NCBI GenBank assembly: GCA_036847245.1 | Contig: DAIUAL010000133.1 | Location: 1 to 9,271, forward strand | DNA: 9,271 nucleotides | Reading direction: 5' to 3' | Origin: UBA4661 sp002405405 | Lineage (GTDB): Bacteria; Bacteroidota; Ignavibacteria; Kapaibacteriales; UBA4661 | Shown: positions 1 to 6,874 of the stretch, piece after piece | Numbering within the stretch: the stretch's first letter is position 1 | How the letters are laid out: the number at the start of each line of letters is the position of its first letter | Position numbers and translations under genes: made by a program | Notes under the pieces: generated by a model | Databases searched by the model: none | Seen by the model: the letters and a program-made list of their open reading frames with translations, nothing else | Told to the model about the DNA's origin: nothing

Positions 1-2
1 AA

Positions 3-476
3 AACACCTATGGTGCGAGCGATCCAGCCACACAACTTCAACGCAAACAATAAGAAAATTTCCGTGCCAAAGAAAGTGAAATTGAAAATCAACCAGGCTT
101 TATTGGGAACTTCTCTATCGCTCAAGGATCTGAAGTGATGATGGAGTACATGCGCCTCTACACCGATGTTGAGGTCTATTCCAAAGTAAAAGCATTTATG
201 GTGCCGCTGCTTGAACAAGCAAAACTCGATGAGCAGCGTGTCATGCCTGCCATGTATGTCCTGGATCCTGCGGTTCCTGCCGATAAAAAAACAAAACCCA
301 AACGATCATTGATTATCGGTGGTGCATTACTGGGTGGCTTTATTCTTTCCTGCCTGATCGTTCTTCTTCGCCAACGAGTGTTGCGCTTACGAAGTCAAAT
401 ACAAATGCTGATTGTCCAAGCAGATGCAACTCCAACCGAACAAGCAATTACGCCCCACAAGTCTGAACGAGAATAA
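3..476 (+). pseudogene. Wzz/GNVR-type chain-length determinant, 3' part, interrupted by TAA
   Basis: The frame is open from the left edge, ends in TAA at 51-53, then continues in the same frame to TAA at 474-476. The downstream part has the usual end of a Wzz/GNVR polysaccharide co-polymerase: a coiled stretch (AKESEIE), an 'EYMRLYTDVEVY' segment matching the family's EYxRLxRDxEV pattern, 'LLEQAKLDE', then 'YVLDPAVPADKK..KPKRSLI' (the 'VLDPA.P..P..PKR' signature), followed by one transmembrane helix (about 301-360) and a basic cytoplasmic tail. Such proteins sit in the inner membrane and set the length of, or help export, O-antigen or exopolysaccharide. The 16 residues before the stop (ending QLQRKQ) read as coiled coil, so the stop falls inside the domain. 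An ATG at 135 could start a 113-residue remnant, but it would lack the N-terminal membrane helix and most of the periplasmic domain. Family call is fairly firm; the exact subtype is not. Confidence 0.72.
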
Positions 477-499
477 TCACTAGCATACAATAATATCGC

Positions 500-535
500 A
501 ACAGGGTAGATTCACATAAATGCATCTACCCTGTT
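500..535. terminator. Hairpin between convergent genes, possible bidirectional terminator
   Basis: A perfect 12-bp inverted repeat: AACAGGGTAGAT at 500-511 and its complement at 524-535, with a 12-nt loop. It lies 24 bp after the stop of the Wzz-like gene and 33 bp from the stop of the opposing coiled-coil gene, where a shared terminator is expected. Neither side has a long T run, so its efficiency as an intrinsic terminator is uncertain. Confidence 0.6.
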
Positions 536-567
536 CCATAATGAGATTACAAGCAATAAACTTGTGT

Positions 568-1167
568 TTACTTGGTTTGCTTTTTCGATGCATCTTTCTT
601 GATGGGTGTATCTTTCTTTGCAAGAACGGACTTTAAAGAATCAACTGTCTTGCGTGTTTCGATTAATCGCTCATTAGCATAACGTAACTTACGCTCTGTA
701 AGATCTGCTATTTGCTTGAGTGAATCACGTTCATGGGTTATTGACTCTAATGTTGACTTTAAGCGATTACCCTCCTCAAGAGACTTCCTCACATCTTCAA
801 GAGCCACACCACCTGCGGCAGCCTTTTGTCGGCGTTCGTGCATAAGTCGGATGAGCACATCCATACGCTGCCGATACTGTGCAGGCGAATCGGTGCGCTC
901 GGCTCCGGGTTGTTGCATAATCCCCTCTGCGGCTTCAGCACTGACAACAGCCGCCATGACTTCGTCTAATCTCTGTTGCGTAATTTGATACGAACTATCT
1001 GCTCGTCTCCGCGCTTCTTCAACAATCTGGAGTTGCTCAGCAGTAACTTGTTGGCTTGTTCGCTTGGTACAACTATCAAGCAGTATTCCTCCTATACTTC
1101 CCAAAAGTATACCAGCCACCATGTTCTGAATGAGAGTTTTGAGTCTATCGGAACGAAAATTTCCCAT
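568..1167 (-). CDS. Membrane-anchored coiled-coil protein of unknown function
   Basis: 199 residues from the ATG at 1167, chosen because AAGG sits 5 nt upstream of it; a TTG at 1236 would add 23 residues without a clear ribosome site. Residues about 16-30 form one hydrophobic segment (MVAGILLGSIGGILL) followed by a cysteine at 33. The sequence before it (LLDSC) resembles a lipobox poorly because Asp is at -2, so a signal anchor is more likely than a lipoprotein. The remainder (about 35-185) is charged, heptad-like and rich in Gln, Glu, Arg and Leu, with an Ala/Gly-rich break near the middle. The tail is very lysine-rich (KKDTPIKKDASKKQTK). I recognise no enzymatic domain. The topology suggests a structural or scaffold protein with a coiled periplasmic or cytoplasmic arm. 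It is divergent from the symporter gene and convergent with the Wzz-like gene. Confidence 0.65.
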   Translation of the reverse strand: MGNFRSDRLKTLIQNMVAGILLGSIGGILLDSCTKRTSQQVTAEQLQIVEEARRRADSSYQITQQRLDEVMAAVVSAEAAEGIMQQPGAERTDSPAQYRQRMDVLIRLMHERRQKAAAGGVALEDVRKSLEEGNRLKSTLESITHERDSLKQIADLTERKLRYANERLIETRKTVDSLKSVLAKKDTPIKKDASKKQTK

Positions 1168-1174
1168 ACGCGCC

Positions 1175-1204
1175 TTGACAAAGAATGATCTAAGAAAAAA
1201 TAAT
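1175..1204 (+). promoter_or_regulatory. Candidate sigma70-type promoter for the symporter gene
   Basis: TTGACA at 1175-1180 matches the -35 consensus fully, and AATAAT at 1199-1204 matches the -10 at five of six bases, with an 18-bp spacer. Transcription would start near 1211 and give a leader of roughly 88 nt before the ATG at 1299. The -35 lies just upstream of the start of the divergent gene, overlapping its ribosome-site region. If the organism uses the Bacteroidota-type -33/-7 promoter instead, this match may be chance. Confidence 0.3.
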
Positions 1205-1249
1205 ATCGTTGCGTTGAATGCGTGTAAATTACGCAAATCGCTCTTTCAC

Positions 1250-1276
1250 TACAGAAAGGATTCCTTCATTTCTGTA
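1250..1276. promoter_or_regulatory. Inverted repeat in the symporter leader, possible operator or hairpin
   Basis: TACAGAAA at 1250-1257 and TTTCTGTA at 1269-1276 form an 8-bp perfect inverted repeat with an 11-bp gap. A second, overlapping odd palindrome, AAGGATTCCTT, lies at 1256-1266. Both are 22 bp or more upstream of the symporter ATG. The site could bind a dimeric regulator or fold in the mRNA leader. No transcription factor gene lies next to it. Confidence 0.3.
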
Positions 1277-1298
1277 ATCCATACTCTTACTTTCTGAT

Positions 1299-2768
1299 AT
1301 GAATACACAAATTCCCATTATAGACATTGGTATTGTGGTTGCCTATCTCATTGGCATCGCACTTTATGGCAGCATTAAAGGCGGCAAGCAATCTTCTGCA
1401 CAAGACTATTTTCAGGGTCGAGCAATGATACCCTGGTATGTTGTGTGCTTTTCTGTTGTTGCGGCAGAAACAAGTGCTTTAACCTTCATCAGCATTCCGG
1501 GTGTTGGATTTAATGGAATAGCTCAATTTGTCATGCTGAGCATTGGTTATCTGCTTGGACGCATCATTGTCGCGTTGTACTTGATGCCTCGATACTATAG
1601 CGGCTCGCTTACCACTGTGTACAGTTTTCTTGAGGAGCGATTTGGTCCACGGGTACGCACGACCGCTTCGATGGTATTTCTTGCTACACGCTTGGCAGGT
1701 GGTGGTGTTCGACTATTTGCAACAGCAATCCCTCTCAAATTCATTCTCCATGTCGATTACCCTACCGCAATCTGCATCATTGCTTGTATTGCTTTTGGCT
1801 ACACATATTTTGGTGGAATTCGAGGAGCAATTTCAGCTGATGCAATTCAAATGGGCATGTATTTTTTTGCCATTGTTGTAACTCTCTTTGTCATTATACA
1901 AAGTGTACAATTCAATCTGTCGGCACTTTCAGAACCTATTTTTGCACGAGGATTGACATTGTTTGATCTGGACTTCAACGATAACTTTTTCAAGCGACCA
2001 TATACGTTAATAGCCGCATTACTTGGAGGAACATTTATTGCGACAGCATCAAATGGTACCGACCAAATGTTTGTGCAACGTATTATGACCACAAAACAAT
2101 TAGCAGGTTCGCGAAAAGTTTTGGTTACCGCCGGCATCGTAGTTATCGTCGAATTCATCCTTTTTCTTGCCATTGGTTTTATGCTTTTCGGTTTCTATAA
2201 AGGCATGAACTTGCAACAATTAGGATTAAATCGCTCTGATGAAGTCTTTCCTCTTTTTATCGTTTCGCAAATACCAACAGGCTTTCGCGGTATCATTATT
2301 GCAGGCATTTTTGCAGCAGCATTAGCAACACTCAGTGGCTCAATATCATCAATGGCGTTCTCCAGCGTTATGGATATAATTAAACCATTTTTTGCGAAAG
2401 TACGTGGCATTATCATACCGGAAGACCGCTTGTTAAAGCTCTCGAAGCGCGCTATTATTTTTTGGACAGTAGCTCATATTGGCGGAGCTTTGATCTTTAT
2501 GCAAAGTTCCTCAACCGTAGTAGAATTAGCACTTGGACTTGGTTCGATTACCTATGGTGGCTTACTCGGAATGTTTTTTGCAGGAACGCTCACATCGACT
2601 ATTCAAGAACGAGCGATGCTCATTGGCTATATTGGGGGTTTGCTTGTTATTATTGCTACTGTGATCTCCGGCGCCGTTGCATGGACATGGTATGCGTGTA
2701 TAGGTGCGAGCAGCACGATAGTAATTGCTCTGCTTGTAAGTCGGTTTGTTAAAAACCCGCAGACATAG
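1299..2768 (+). CDS. Sodium:solute symporter (SSS/SSF family)
   Basis: 489 residues with about 13 predicted membrane helices, the normal size for a sodium:solute symporter, an inner-membrane carrier that couples Na+ entry to uptake of a sugar, amino acid, vitamin or similar solute. Family marks: DYFQGR at 36-41 with 'IPWYVVCFSVVAAETSALTF' after it, a GGIRGAISADAIQ segment at 172-184 (the GG.rav..tD..Q motif before helix 5), NGTDQMFVQR at 252-261, and 'AAALATLSGSISSMAFSSVMD' at 339-359. The last corresponds to the helix carrying the Ser/Thr residues of the Na2 site. The ATG at 1299 has no obvious Shine-Dalgarno sequence. It is a single-gene unit followed by a strong hairpin. The substrate cannot be told from sequence; no catabolic operon flanks it. 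Confidence 0.93.
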   Translation: MNTQIPIIDIGIVVAYLIGIALYGSIKGGKQSSAQDYFQGRAMIPWYVVCFSVVAAETSALTFISIPGVGFNGIAQFVMLSIGYLLGRIIVALYLMPRYYSGSLTTVYSFLEERFGPRVRTTASMVFLATRLAGGGVRLFATAIPLKFILHVDYPTAICIIACIAFGYTYFGGIRGAISADAIQMGMYFFAIVVTLFVIIQSVQFNLSALSEPIFARGLTLFDLDFNDNFFKRPYTLIAALLGGTFIATASNGTDQMFVQRIMTTKQLAGSRKVLVTAGIVVIVEFILFLAIGFMLFGFYKGMNLQQLGLNRSDEVFPLFIVSQIPTGFRGIIIAGIFAAALATLSGSISSMAFSSVMDIIKPFFAKVRGIIIPEDRLLKLSKRAIIFWTVAHIGGALIFMQSSSTVVELALGLGSITYGGLLGMFFAGTLTSTIQERAMLIGYIGGLLVIIATVISGAVAWTWYACIGASSTIVIALLVSRFVKNPQT

Positions 2769-2803
2769 AACATGGAAAGAATATAGTTATTTCTCCAAAA
2801 ACT

Positions 2804-2832
2804 AATGCCCTCCACAAAGTGCGGAGGGCATT
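2804..2832. terminator. Bidirectional intrinsic terminator
   Basis: AATGCCCTCC at 2804-2813 pairs perfectly with GGAGGGCATT at 2823-2832, with a 9-nt loop that can add a small CAC/GTG inner stem. Reading leftward, the stem is followed by AGTTTTTGG, a good T run for the minus-strand gene ending at 2864. Reading rightward it is followed by GTTT, a weaker run for the symporter gene ending at 2768. Confidence 0.8.
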
Positions 2833-2863
2833 GTTTGAAGATCGGTTCGAGGAAATCTTAGCT

Positions 2864-3352
2864 CTACTTGAGCATTTTCACTCGAACGTGAACCATTCCC
2901 GATACTGCAGTACCATCGACCTCAATAGGAGTAAGTCGGCAAGATTGCAATCGCTTGCATACGGAGCTGATAGTTGTCAGCATCTCATCGCCAGGATTAG
3001 CAGCTTCAAAGCTTACAGACTCAACAGAGCCATCGGTCGCCGTCAGAACTTGCAAGGAGAACTCTCCCTGCACGGCTCCACACTCGCGCTCGACATTCTT
3101 GAGAATGTTCTGCAATGCCTGCGTATCATGCTCGGACATTGTAATAGACATTCTTTTTTGTGGCAGTGAGATGCCTTCTGTCGGACGGACTGCAGACATT
3201 GCTTTGCGAACATGAGCATTGGAATCAACTGGTGATTCCGCTCGTACTTGTTTGTCGCCAGTTGCTAGTAATACAACCATACTAGCAAACAAAGCAATAG
3301 CATAAACACAACGCGATGCGGTATGCGATGTGTGGGAAAAAACATGGTTCAT
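2864..3352 (-). CDS. Secreted protein with TonB_C/AgmX-like C-terminal domain
   Basis: 162 residues from the ATG at 3352, chosen because GAGG lies 6 nt upstream and because it then begins with a normal signal peptide: a polar start, a hydrophobic core (VYAIALFASMVVLLATG) and a likely cleavage after QVRA. An upstream ATG at 3409 would add 19 residues and bury the signal. After an unstructured segment, residues from about 95 on read as 'LKNVERECG....GEFSLQVLTATDGSVESVSFEA' then 'VCKRLQSCRLTP' and 'VSGMVHVRVKML'. This is the beta-alpha-beta pattern with a glycine turn and paired cysteines seen in TonB C-terminal and AgmX/PglI C-terminal domains. Those domains act in the periplasm in energy transduction or protein-protein contact. 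Unlike TonB it has a cleavable signal and no proline-rich spanning arm. The family call is by pattern only. Confidence 0.6.
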   Translation of the reverse strand: MNHVFSHTSHTASRCVYAIALFASMVVLLATGDKQVRAESPVDSNAHVRKAMSAVRPTEGISLPQKRMSITMSEHDTQALQNILKNVERECGAVQGEFSLQVLTATDGSVESVSFEAANPGDEMLTTISSVCKRLQSCRLTPIEVDGTAVSGMVHVRVKMLK

Positions 3353-3468
3353 GAGGAACCTCTTCAATAGTGTAACAACTGAAATTGACATTACAAATAA
3401 CGGCATCATAAGCCACTAGTTCATATTATCTTTTAGTGAAAATGAAATGAACAAAAAAACCCTTGTTT

Positions 3469-3496
3469 TTGCCAAAAGCGTAATCATTACTATAAG
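3469..3496 (+). promoter_or_regulatory. Candidate sigma70-type promoter for pnuC
   Basis: TTGCCA at 3469-3474 (five of six bases of the -35 consensus) and TATAAG at 3491-3496 (five of six of the -10) are separated by 16 bp. Transcription would start near 3503, about 27 nt before the pnuC ATG at 3530, which leaves no room for a riboswitch. A weak 6-bp inverted repeat (AGCGTA at 3477-3482, TACGCT at 3504-3509) spans the -10 and could be an operator. Confidence 0.35.
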
Positions 3497-3529
3497 CGAA
3501 AAGTACGCTAAGAGTGAAATTAGCACGTA

Positions 3530-4171
3530 ATGCGTTTTTCTGCTTCTTTTACACTTTATCTTATGTTTAGTTATTTCCTTGAAAATATCAATGTTGCCAT
3601 TGAAGGTCTTGCAGCATTTCTTGCGATCTTTGGTGTTATTTTGAGTAAACGACGCTCCGTGTGGTGCTGGCTTGTCAATAGTATATCATCGATTCTTTAT
3701 GGCTACATTTTCTTCAAGAGTACTCTTTTCGGTGATGCTCTCCTGCAAGGAGTTTTTGTGTGCTTATCGATTTATGGGTGGATCGAATGGAAATTACACG
3801 CTACAGCATCGTCATTAGTGTTCGTTGAACAACTTACACGATCGGGAACCATTTGGTCAATACTTGTTACAGGTCTTTTGGCAATTGTGATACGCTTTCT
3901 TCTTATGACGGTTGCTTCTTCTGATGCCGCTAGTTTAGATGCTCTTACCACGGCAATGAGTTTAGTTGGTATTTGGTTACAAACACGCCGTGCTGTTGAA
4001 AACTGGCTATGGTGGTTGGTTGCAGATGTAATCTATGTAGCACTGTACATCTATAAAGATTTATATATCACCGCAGTACTGTATGGTATCTTTATCGTGC
4101 TTGCATGGCAGGGCTGGCAGGCATGGAAAGCTACAATTGAACAACAGAATGCAACATCAACACTGTTCTAA
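3530..4171 (+). CDS. pnuC: PnuC-family nicotinamide riboside/mononucleotide transporter
   Basis: 213 residues with about seven hydrophobic helices, as in PnuC, a SWEET-like inner-membrane carrier that moves nicotinamide riboside by facilitated diffusion for NAD salvage. The internal repeat is visible: SVWCWLVNSISS at 43-54 and ENWLWWLVADVIYV at 157-170 carry the Trp and Asn/Asp residues expected in the substrate cavity. 'IYGWIEWK' (81-88) and 'VLAWQGWQAWK' (190-200) are the matching ends of each half. The ATG at 3530 is preceded by AAGAGTG at a loose spacing; the ATG at 3563 has none, so 3530 was kept. Trapping inside the cell normally needs a riboside kinase such as NadR, which is not in the window. 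The methyltransferase gene follows after 6 bp, probably cotranscribed. The family is firm; choice of vitamer is inferred. Confidence 0.93.
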   Translation: MRFSASFTLYLMFSYFLENINVAIEGLAAFLAIFGVILSKRRSVWCWLVNSISSILYGYIFFKSTLFGDALLQGVFVCLSIYGWIEWKLHATASSLVFVEQLTRSGTIWSILVTGLLAIVIRFLLMTVASSDAASLDALTTAMSLVGIWLQTRRAVENWLWWLVADVIYVALYIYKDLYITAVLYGIFIVLAWQGWQAWKATIEQQNATSTLF

Positions 4172-4177
4172 TTCGTT

Positions 4178-5455
4178 ATGGATATTTCTGCATCGCTCAT
4201 TCAATTTTTTTCAACGGAACAGGGATTAGAGTGGTGCCGTACAGCAACTCGTCTTTTTTCGGAAGAGCGTATAGAAGACCATATGACAAATATGGCATCC
4301 TTACGCAGATTAATTCCCCATCAATCTCCCGAAGTTTACTCTGCTCTTACAGAAATAGCACTTGCAAGGCACAAGGCGCGTTCGATGGGTAATTGGACAC
4401 AAGATGGTTTATTCACACGACAATCTATTGAACAAGCTACATCACCTGAAATTGCTATGCACCACGCATCATTCTTTTCCTCATGTCATCATGTTATGGA
4501 GATTTGCACGGGGGCAGGATTTGATACAGCCGCATTAGCTCGCACAGCTCGACAAGTTACAAGTATTGAAGCCAACCCTGCATTAGCAGAAATGGCACGC
4601 CACAACCTTGCCCTACAAGGCATTAAGAATGTTGAAATTCTCGACGGTACCGCAGAAAACATCCTATCACACATCAACTGTAGTATTTTTGATGGACTTT
4701 GGAGTGATCCTTCACGTCGTACTGAATACGGGACTCGCATCCATAATCCTGAGGATTATCGACCACCTCTGCCGTTTCTGATGACGCTCCCAATACAGGG
4801 TATCAAAGGGATTAAAATTTCACCTGCCGCATCGCTTGATAACACCACACTTCATGTATCAACCCCGCCTTGGACACGATTATGGACGGCAACGGAACAA
4901 GAATGTCGGGAACAAGTTTTATGGTCATTACCGGAAACCTTATCGTTACAAGATGGTACCATTTCTTTACATCGCGTAACACATCCTTTTCCTCTGCTGT
5001 TTGTTCCTCCACAATCTTTCCCTACCGCTATAACTCCAAACGCCTCACTACCTACTCATCTCGATGCATTATATCTCGTTGAACCACACCCGGCACTGAT
5101 TCGCTCAGGGTATCTCACAACGTGGTATCAACAATACGGTATCTCATTGCTCGACGAACATATTGCCTATGGATGGTATCATGAAGATGATGCTCTCTTT
5201 TTACCACAAGAATTACATACTCGGTTTGCAGTCGTAGCAATGTTTCCTTATAATCAAAAAAAACTCCAACATGCAATTACCGAACGTGCATGGAACACTC
5301 GTACGGAAATCAAAAAACGTGGCTTTCCGGAAGAACCCGAAGTATTGCGCAAAAGACTGCGTTTTGCTTCGCCACAAACTTCTCCATACTATGGCACCAT
5401 TATTCTAACACGAATTGGCAATACTCATTGGTGTTTTCTATGTTCTCGGTCATAA
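4178..5455 (+). CDS. Class I SAM-dependent methyltransferase with THUMP-like C-terminal domain
   Basis: 425 residues. An N-terminal helical part (about 1-95) precedes a Rossmann methyltransferase core: motif I 'VMEICTGAGFDT' at 106-117, an acidic residue at the end of strand 2 in 'VTSIEANP' (E131) for the SAM ribose, 'EILDGTAE' (153-160) for the adenine, and the catalytic-loop segment DPSRR at 177-181 followed by 'HNPEDYRPPLPFL'. The last part is typical of the bacterial methyltransferases annotated with a THUMP-like domain. The C-terminus (about 375-425) has 'TEIKKRGFPEEPEVLRKRLRF', the recurring end of that family. Members are presumed RNA-modifying, but the target is not known to me. There is no clear Shine-Dalgarno sequence; the start lies 6 bp after the pnuC stop, so translation may be coupled. 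Link to NAD uptake is not evident from function. Confidence 0.85.
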   Translation: MDISASLIQFFSTEQGLEWCRTATRLFSEERIEDHMTNMASLRRLIPHQSPEVYSALTEIALARHKARSMGNWTQDGLFTRQSIEQATSPEIAMHHASFFSSCHHVMEICTGAGFDTAALARTARQVTSIEANPALAEMARHNLALQGIKNVEILDGTAENILSHINCSIFDGLWSDPSRRTEYGTRIHNPEDYRPPLPFLMTLPIQGIKGIKISPAASLDNTTLHVSTPPWTRLWTATEQECREQVLWSLPETLSLQDGTISLHRVTHPFPLLFVPPQSFPTAITPNASLPTHLDALYLVEPHPALIRSGYLTTWYQQYGISLLDEHIAYGWYHEDDALFLPQELHTRFAVVAMFPYNQKKLQHAITERAWNTRTEIKKRGFPEEPEVLRKRLRFASPQTSPYYGTIILTRIGNTHWCFLCSRS

Positions 5456-5495
5456 AAAACGCCTACAGCCATGAGCCATAAGCGTCTTACTTTTT
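5456..5495. terminator. Terminator between convergent genes
   Basis: On the minus strand AAGACGC (5488-5482) pairs with GCGTTTT (5462-5456), seven pairs including one G-U. This is followed by a T run continuing into the methyltransferase stop, giving a fair terminator for the response regulator gene that ends at 5534. On the plus strand the same stem has one mismatch and is followed by ACTTTTTC (T run 5491-5495), serving the methyltransferase gene. Confidence 0.55.
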
Positions 5496-5533
5496 CATTC
5501 ATTGTAGAAATCACAAATTGATGAATTCTGCAC

Positions 5534-6490
5534 CTACCCAAGGATGCTCACTAAGTATCGAAAGAGATTATCTTTTGGTGTGAGTTTGAATTTAATACGA
5601 ACGCGGTATCGATAGGCATCAACCGACGGAGCTAGAACCCCTTTCATTCGACAGATTTGCTTGGTAGAATATCCTAACCGAAGTAGCATACACAATTCAA
5701 TTTCTTTAGGTGTCAGTGTTGGACAATGCTCGATGAGAATCTTGTGGTAGTTAGGGTTAATACTACGGAAACGTTTGTCCAAATCAGGGATTTTGACATC
5801 CATTTGTACTTCATGCTGGATCAAATTGAGCGTTTTTTTCAACAAAGTGTTCTTATGCTCTAATGTATCTGAAGCAAGCACTTTGTTCAATTCACGATGA
5901 ATACGATTAAGCAAGTTAACATGCGACTCTAAGATAAGCGACTTTGCATTTGATTTCAAAGCACGCTGACCACTCGCGGCAACTCGTGATTGCAGAGTAT
6001 GTGTTCTATGAAAATGACGTAAGCGAACAAGCTCAATCTGAGTATTCACTCTCGCTAGGATTTCCTCTTTTAAGAATGGCTTCCGAACGCAGTCAACAGC
6101 ACCGAAAGCAAAACCCTCAGCAACACGTCCACTTAATGTATCATCGCCCGTAAGCATGATCACAGGGATATGTGCAGTTGCTTTGTCCTCGTTCAATGTT
6201 TTACAAAGATTAACACCATCAAGTGCAGGACTGTCAATATCCAAAAAGATGACATCGGGAGTAATTTGCTCGATATGTGCAACCCCCTCCTCTTTGGTCA
6301 TTGCCGAGTACACTGTCATTCCTTGGCTTTGCAAGAATGTCGTTAGAGCAGAAATCGTAGTCGGACTGTTCTCAATAACAACGATGGAGGGCGTAAGTTC
6401 CTTGGGTAAGGTGCTTGCATTGTCCGAAACTGTAGGGATTGAAGATTCTGCGGTGGCAGACGGTTCAGCAGACAAAAGTGTAGTATCCAT
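5534..6490 (-). CDS. Response regulator: REC domain, coiled linker, LuxR-like HTH
   Basis: 318 residues, start ATG at 6490; no other ATG precedes it before an upstream stop. After a Ser/Thr-rich start (1-32), residues 35-155 form a receiver domain: phosphoacceptor D84 in 'VIFLDIDSP', T114 in 'IMLTGDD', K137 in 'VRKPF'. The usual acidic pair after the first strand is E40-N41 rather than Asp-Asp, so Mg2+ binding may be altered. Residues about 160-235 are helical and coiled. Residues 238-318 ('RFRSINPNYHKIL..CPTLTPKEIELCMLL') continue into a LuxR/GerE-like HTH with 'GYSTKQICRMK' and recognition helix 'SVDAYRYRVRIKF', the type at the end of many Bacteroidota signalling proteins. It should act as a cytosolic, phosphorylation-controlled DNA-binding protein. 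No histidine kinase is adjacent, so it is an orphan here. Confidence 0.88.
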   Translation of the reverse strand: MDTTLLSAEPSATAESSIPTVSDNASTLPKELTPSIVVIENSPTTISALTTFLQSQGMTVYSAMTKEEGVAHIEQITPDVIFLDIDSPALDGVNLCKTLNEDKATAHIPVIMLTGDDTLSGRVAEGFAFGAVDCVRKPFLKEEILARVNTQIELVRLRHFHRTHTLQSRVAASGQRALKSNAKSLILESHVNLLNRIHRELNKVLASDTLEHKNTLLKKTLNLIQHEVQMDVKIPDLDKRFRSINPNYHKILIEHCPTLTPKEIELCMLLRLGYSTKQICRMKGVLAPSVDAYRYRVRIKFKLTPKDNLFRYLVSILG

Positions 6491-6874
6491 ATTTACAAGA
6501 AAAGTCCTGCCGGAGCTTTATAGCAATGCATAGCGTCAACAGGTATTGAAAAGATGATTAAAGGACGATTAAGAAGAAAATTAAGAAAGAATAGAAATTG
6601 TACTGGAATTTCAACACATACACAGATGTAAACTTTCATTCTACTGTTTGAGGCACGGCGAAAGAAGCAGCATTCTATATTGATGGAAAATTTTCAGAAC
6701 AACTCACTGTCGAAAATATGGCTTGAAATCATGGTTTGCAAGGTTTTATTAACGAGTTATAAAGAAGCGAAACACAATGAATATACGTTTTGTACAGCAA
6801 CGCAGACAACAATACTACCTATAATAATTTCACTGATGACAAGACACAATGCTCTACACATTCAAACACTATAG
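6491..6874. other. Intergenic region without a convincing gene
   Basis: This 384-bp stretch lies upstream of the response regulator and downstream of the epimerase gene, both on the minus strand. Short open frames exist on the plus strand but have no recognisable composition or ribosome site. It contains a purine-rich, A-rich run at about 6549-6597 with repeated ATTAAGAA words, and a 10-bp palindrome GAAAATTTTC at 6686-6695. The response regulator promoter should lie here, but I could not identify a good one: TTGACG and TATAAA occur near 6539-6515 on the minus strand with only 11 bp between them. I see no clear terminator for the epimerase gene. Confidence 0.6.

Noticed and set aside
1168..1236. 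N-terminal extension of the coiled-coil protein from TTG at 1236
   Set aside because: The ATG at 1167 has a proper AAGG ribosome site. The extension would overlap the likely promoter of the divergent symporter.
3353..3409. Longer form of the secreted protein from ATG at 3409
   Set aside because: It has no clear ribosome site and places 19 extra residues before a good signal peptide; the ATG at 3352 has GAGG at the right distance.
3410..3529. Possible riboswitch (TPP or NAD-type) ahead of pnuC
   Set aside because: No conserved TPP core words or recognisable NAD-type fold are seen, and the candidate promoter leaves a leader of only about 27 nt.
6680..6874. 64-residue plus-strand open frame in the long intergenic region
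   Set aside because: It starts with TTG, has no ribosome site, shows no domain or compositional signal, and ends just at the epimerase terminus. It looks like chance in AT-rich non-coding DNA.
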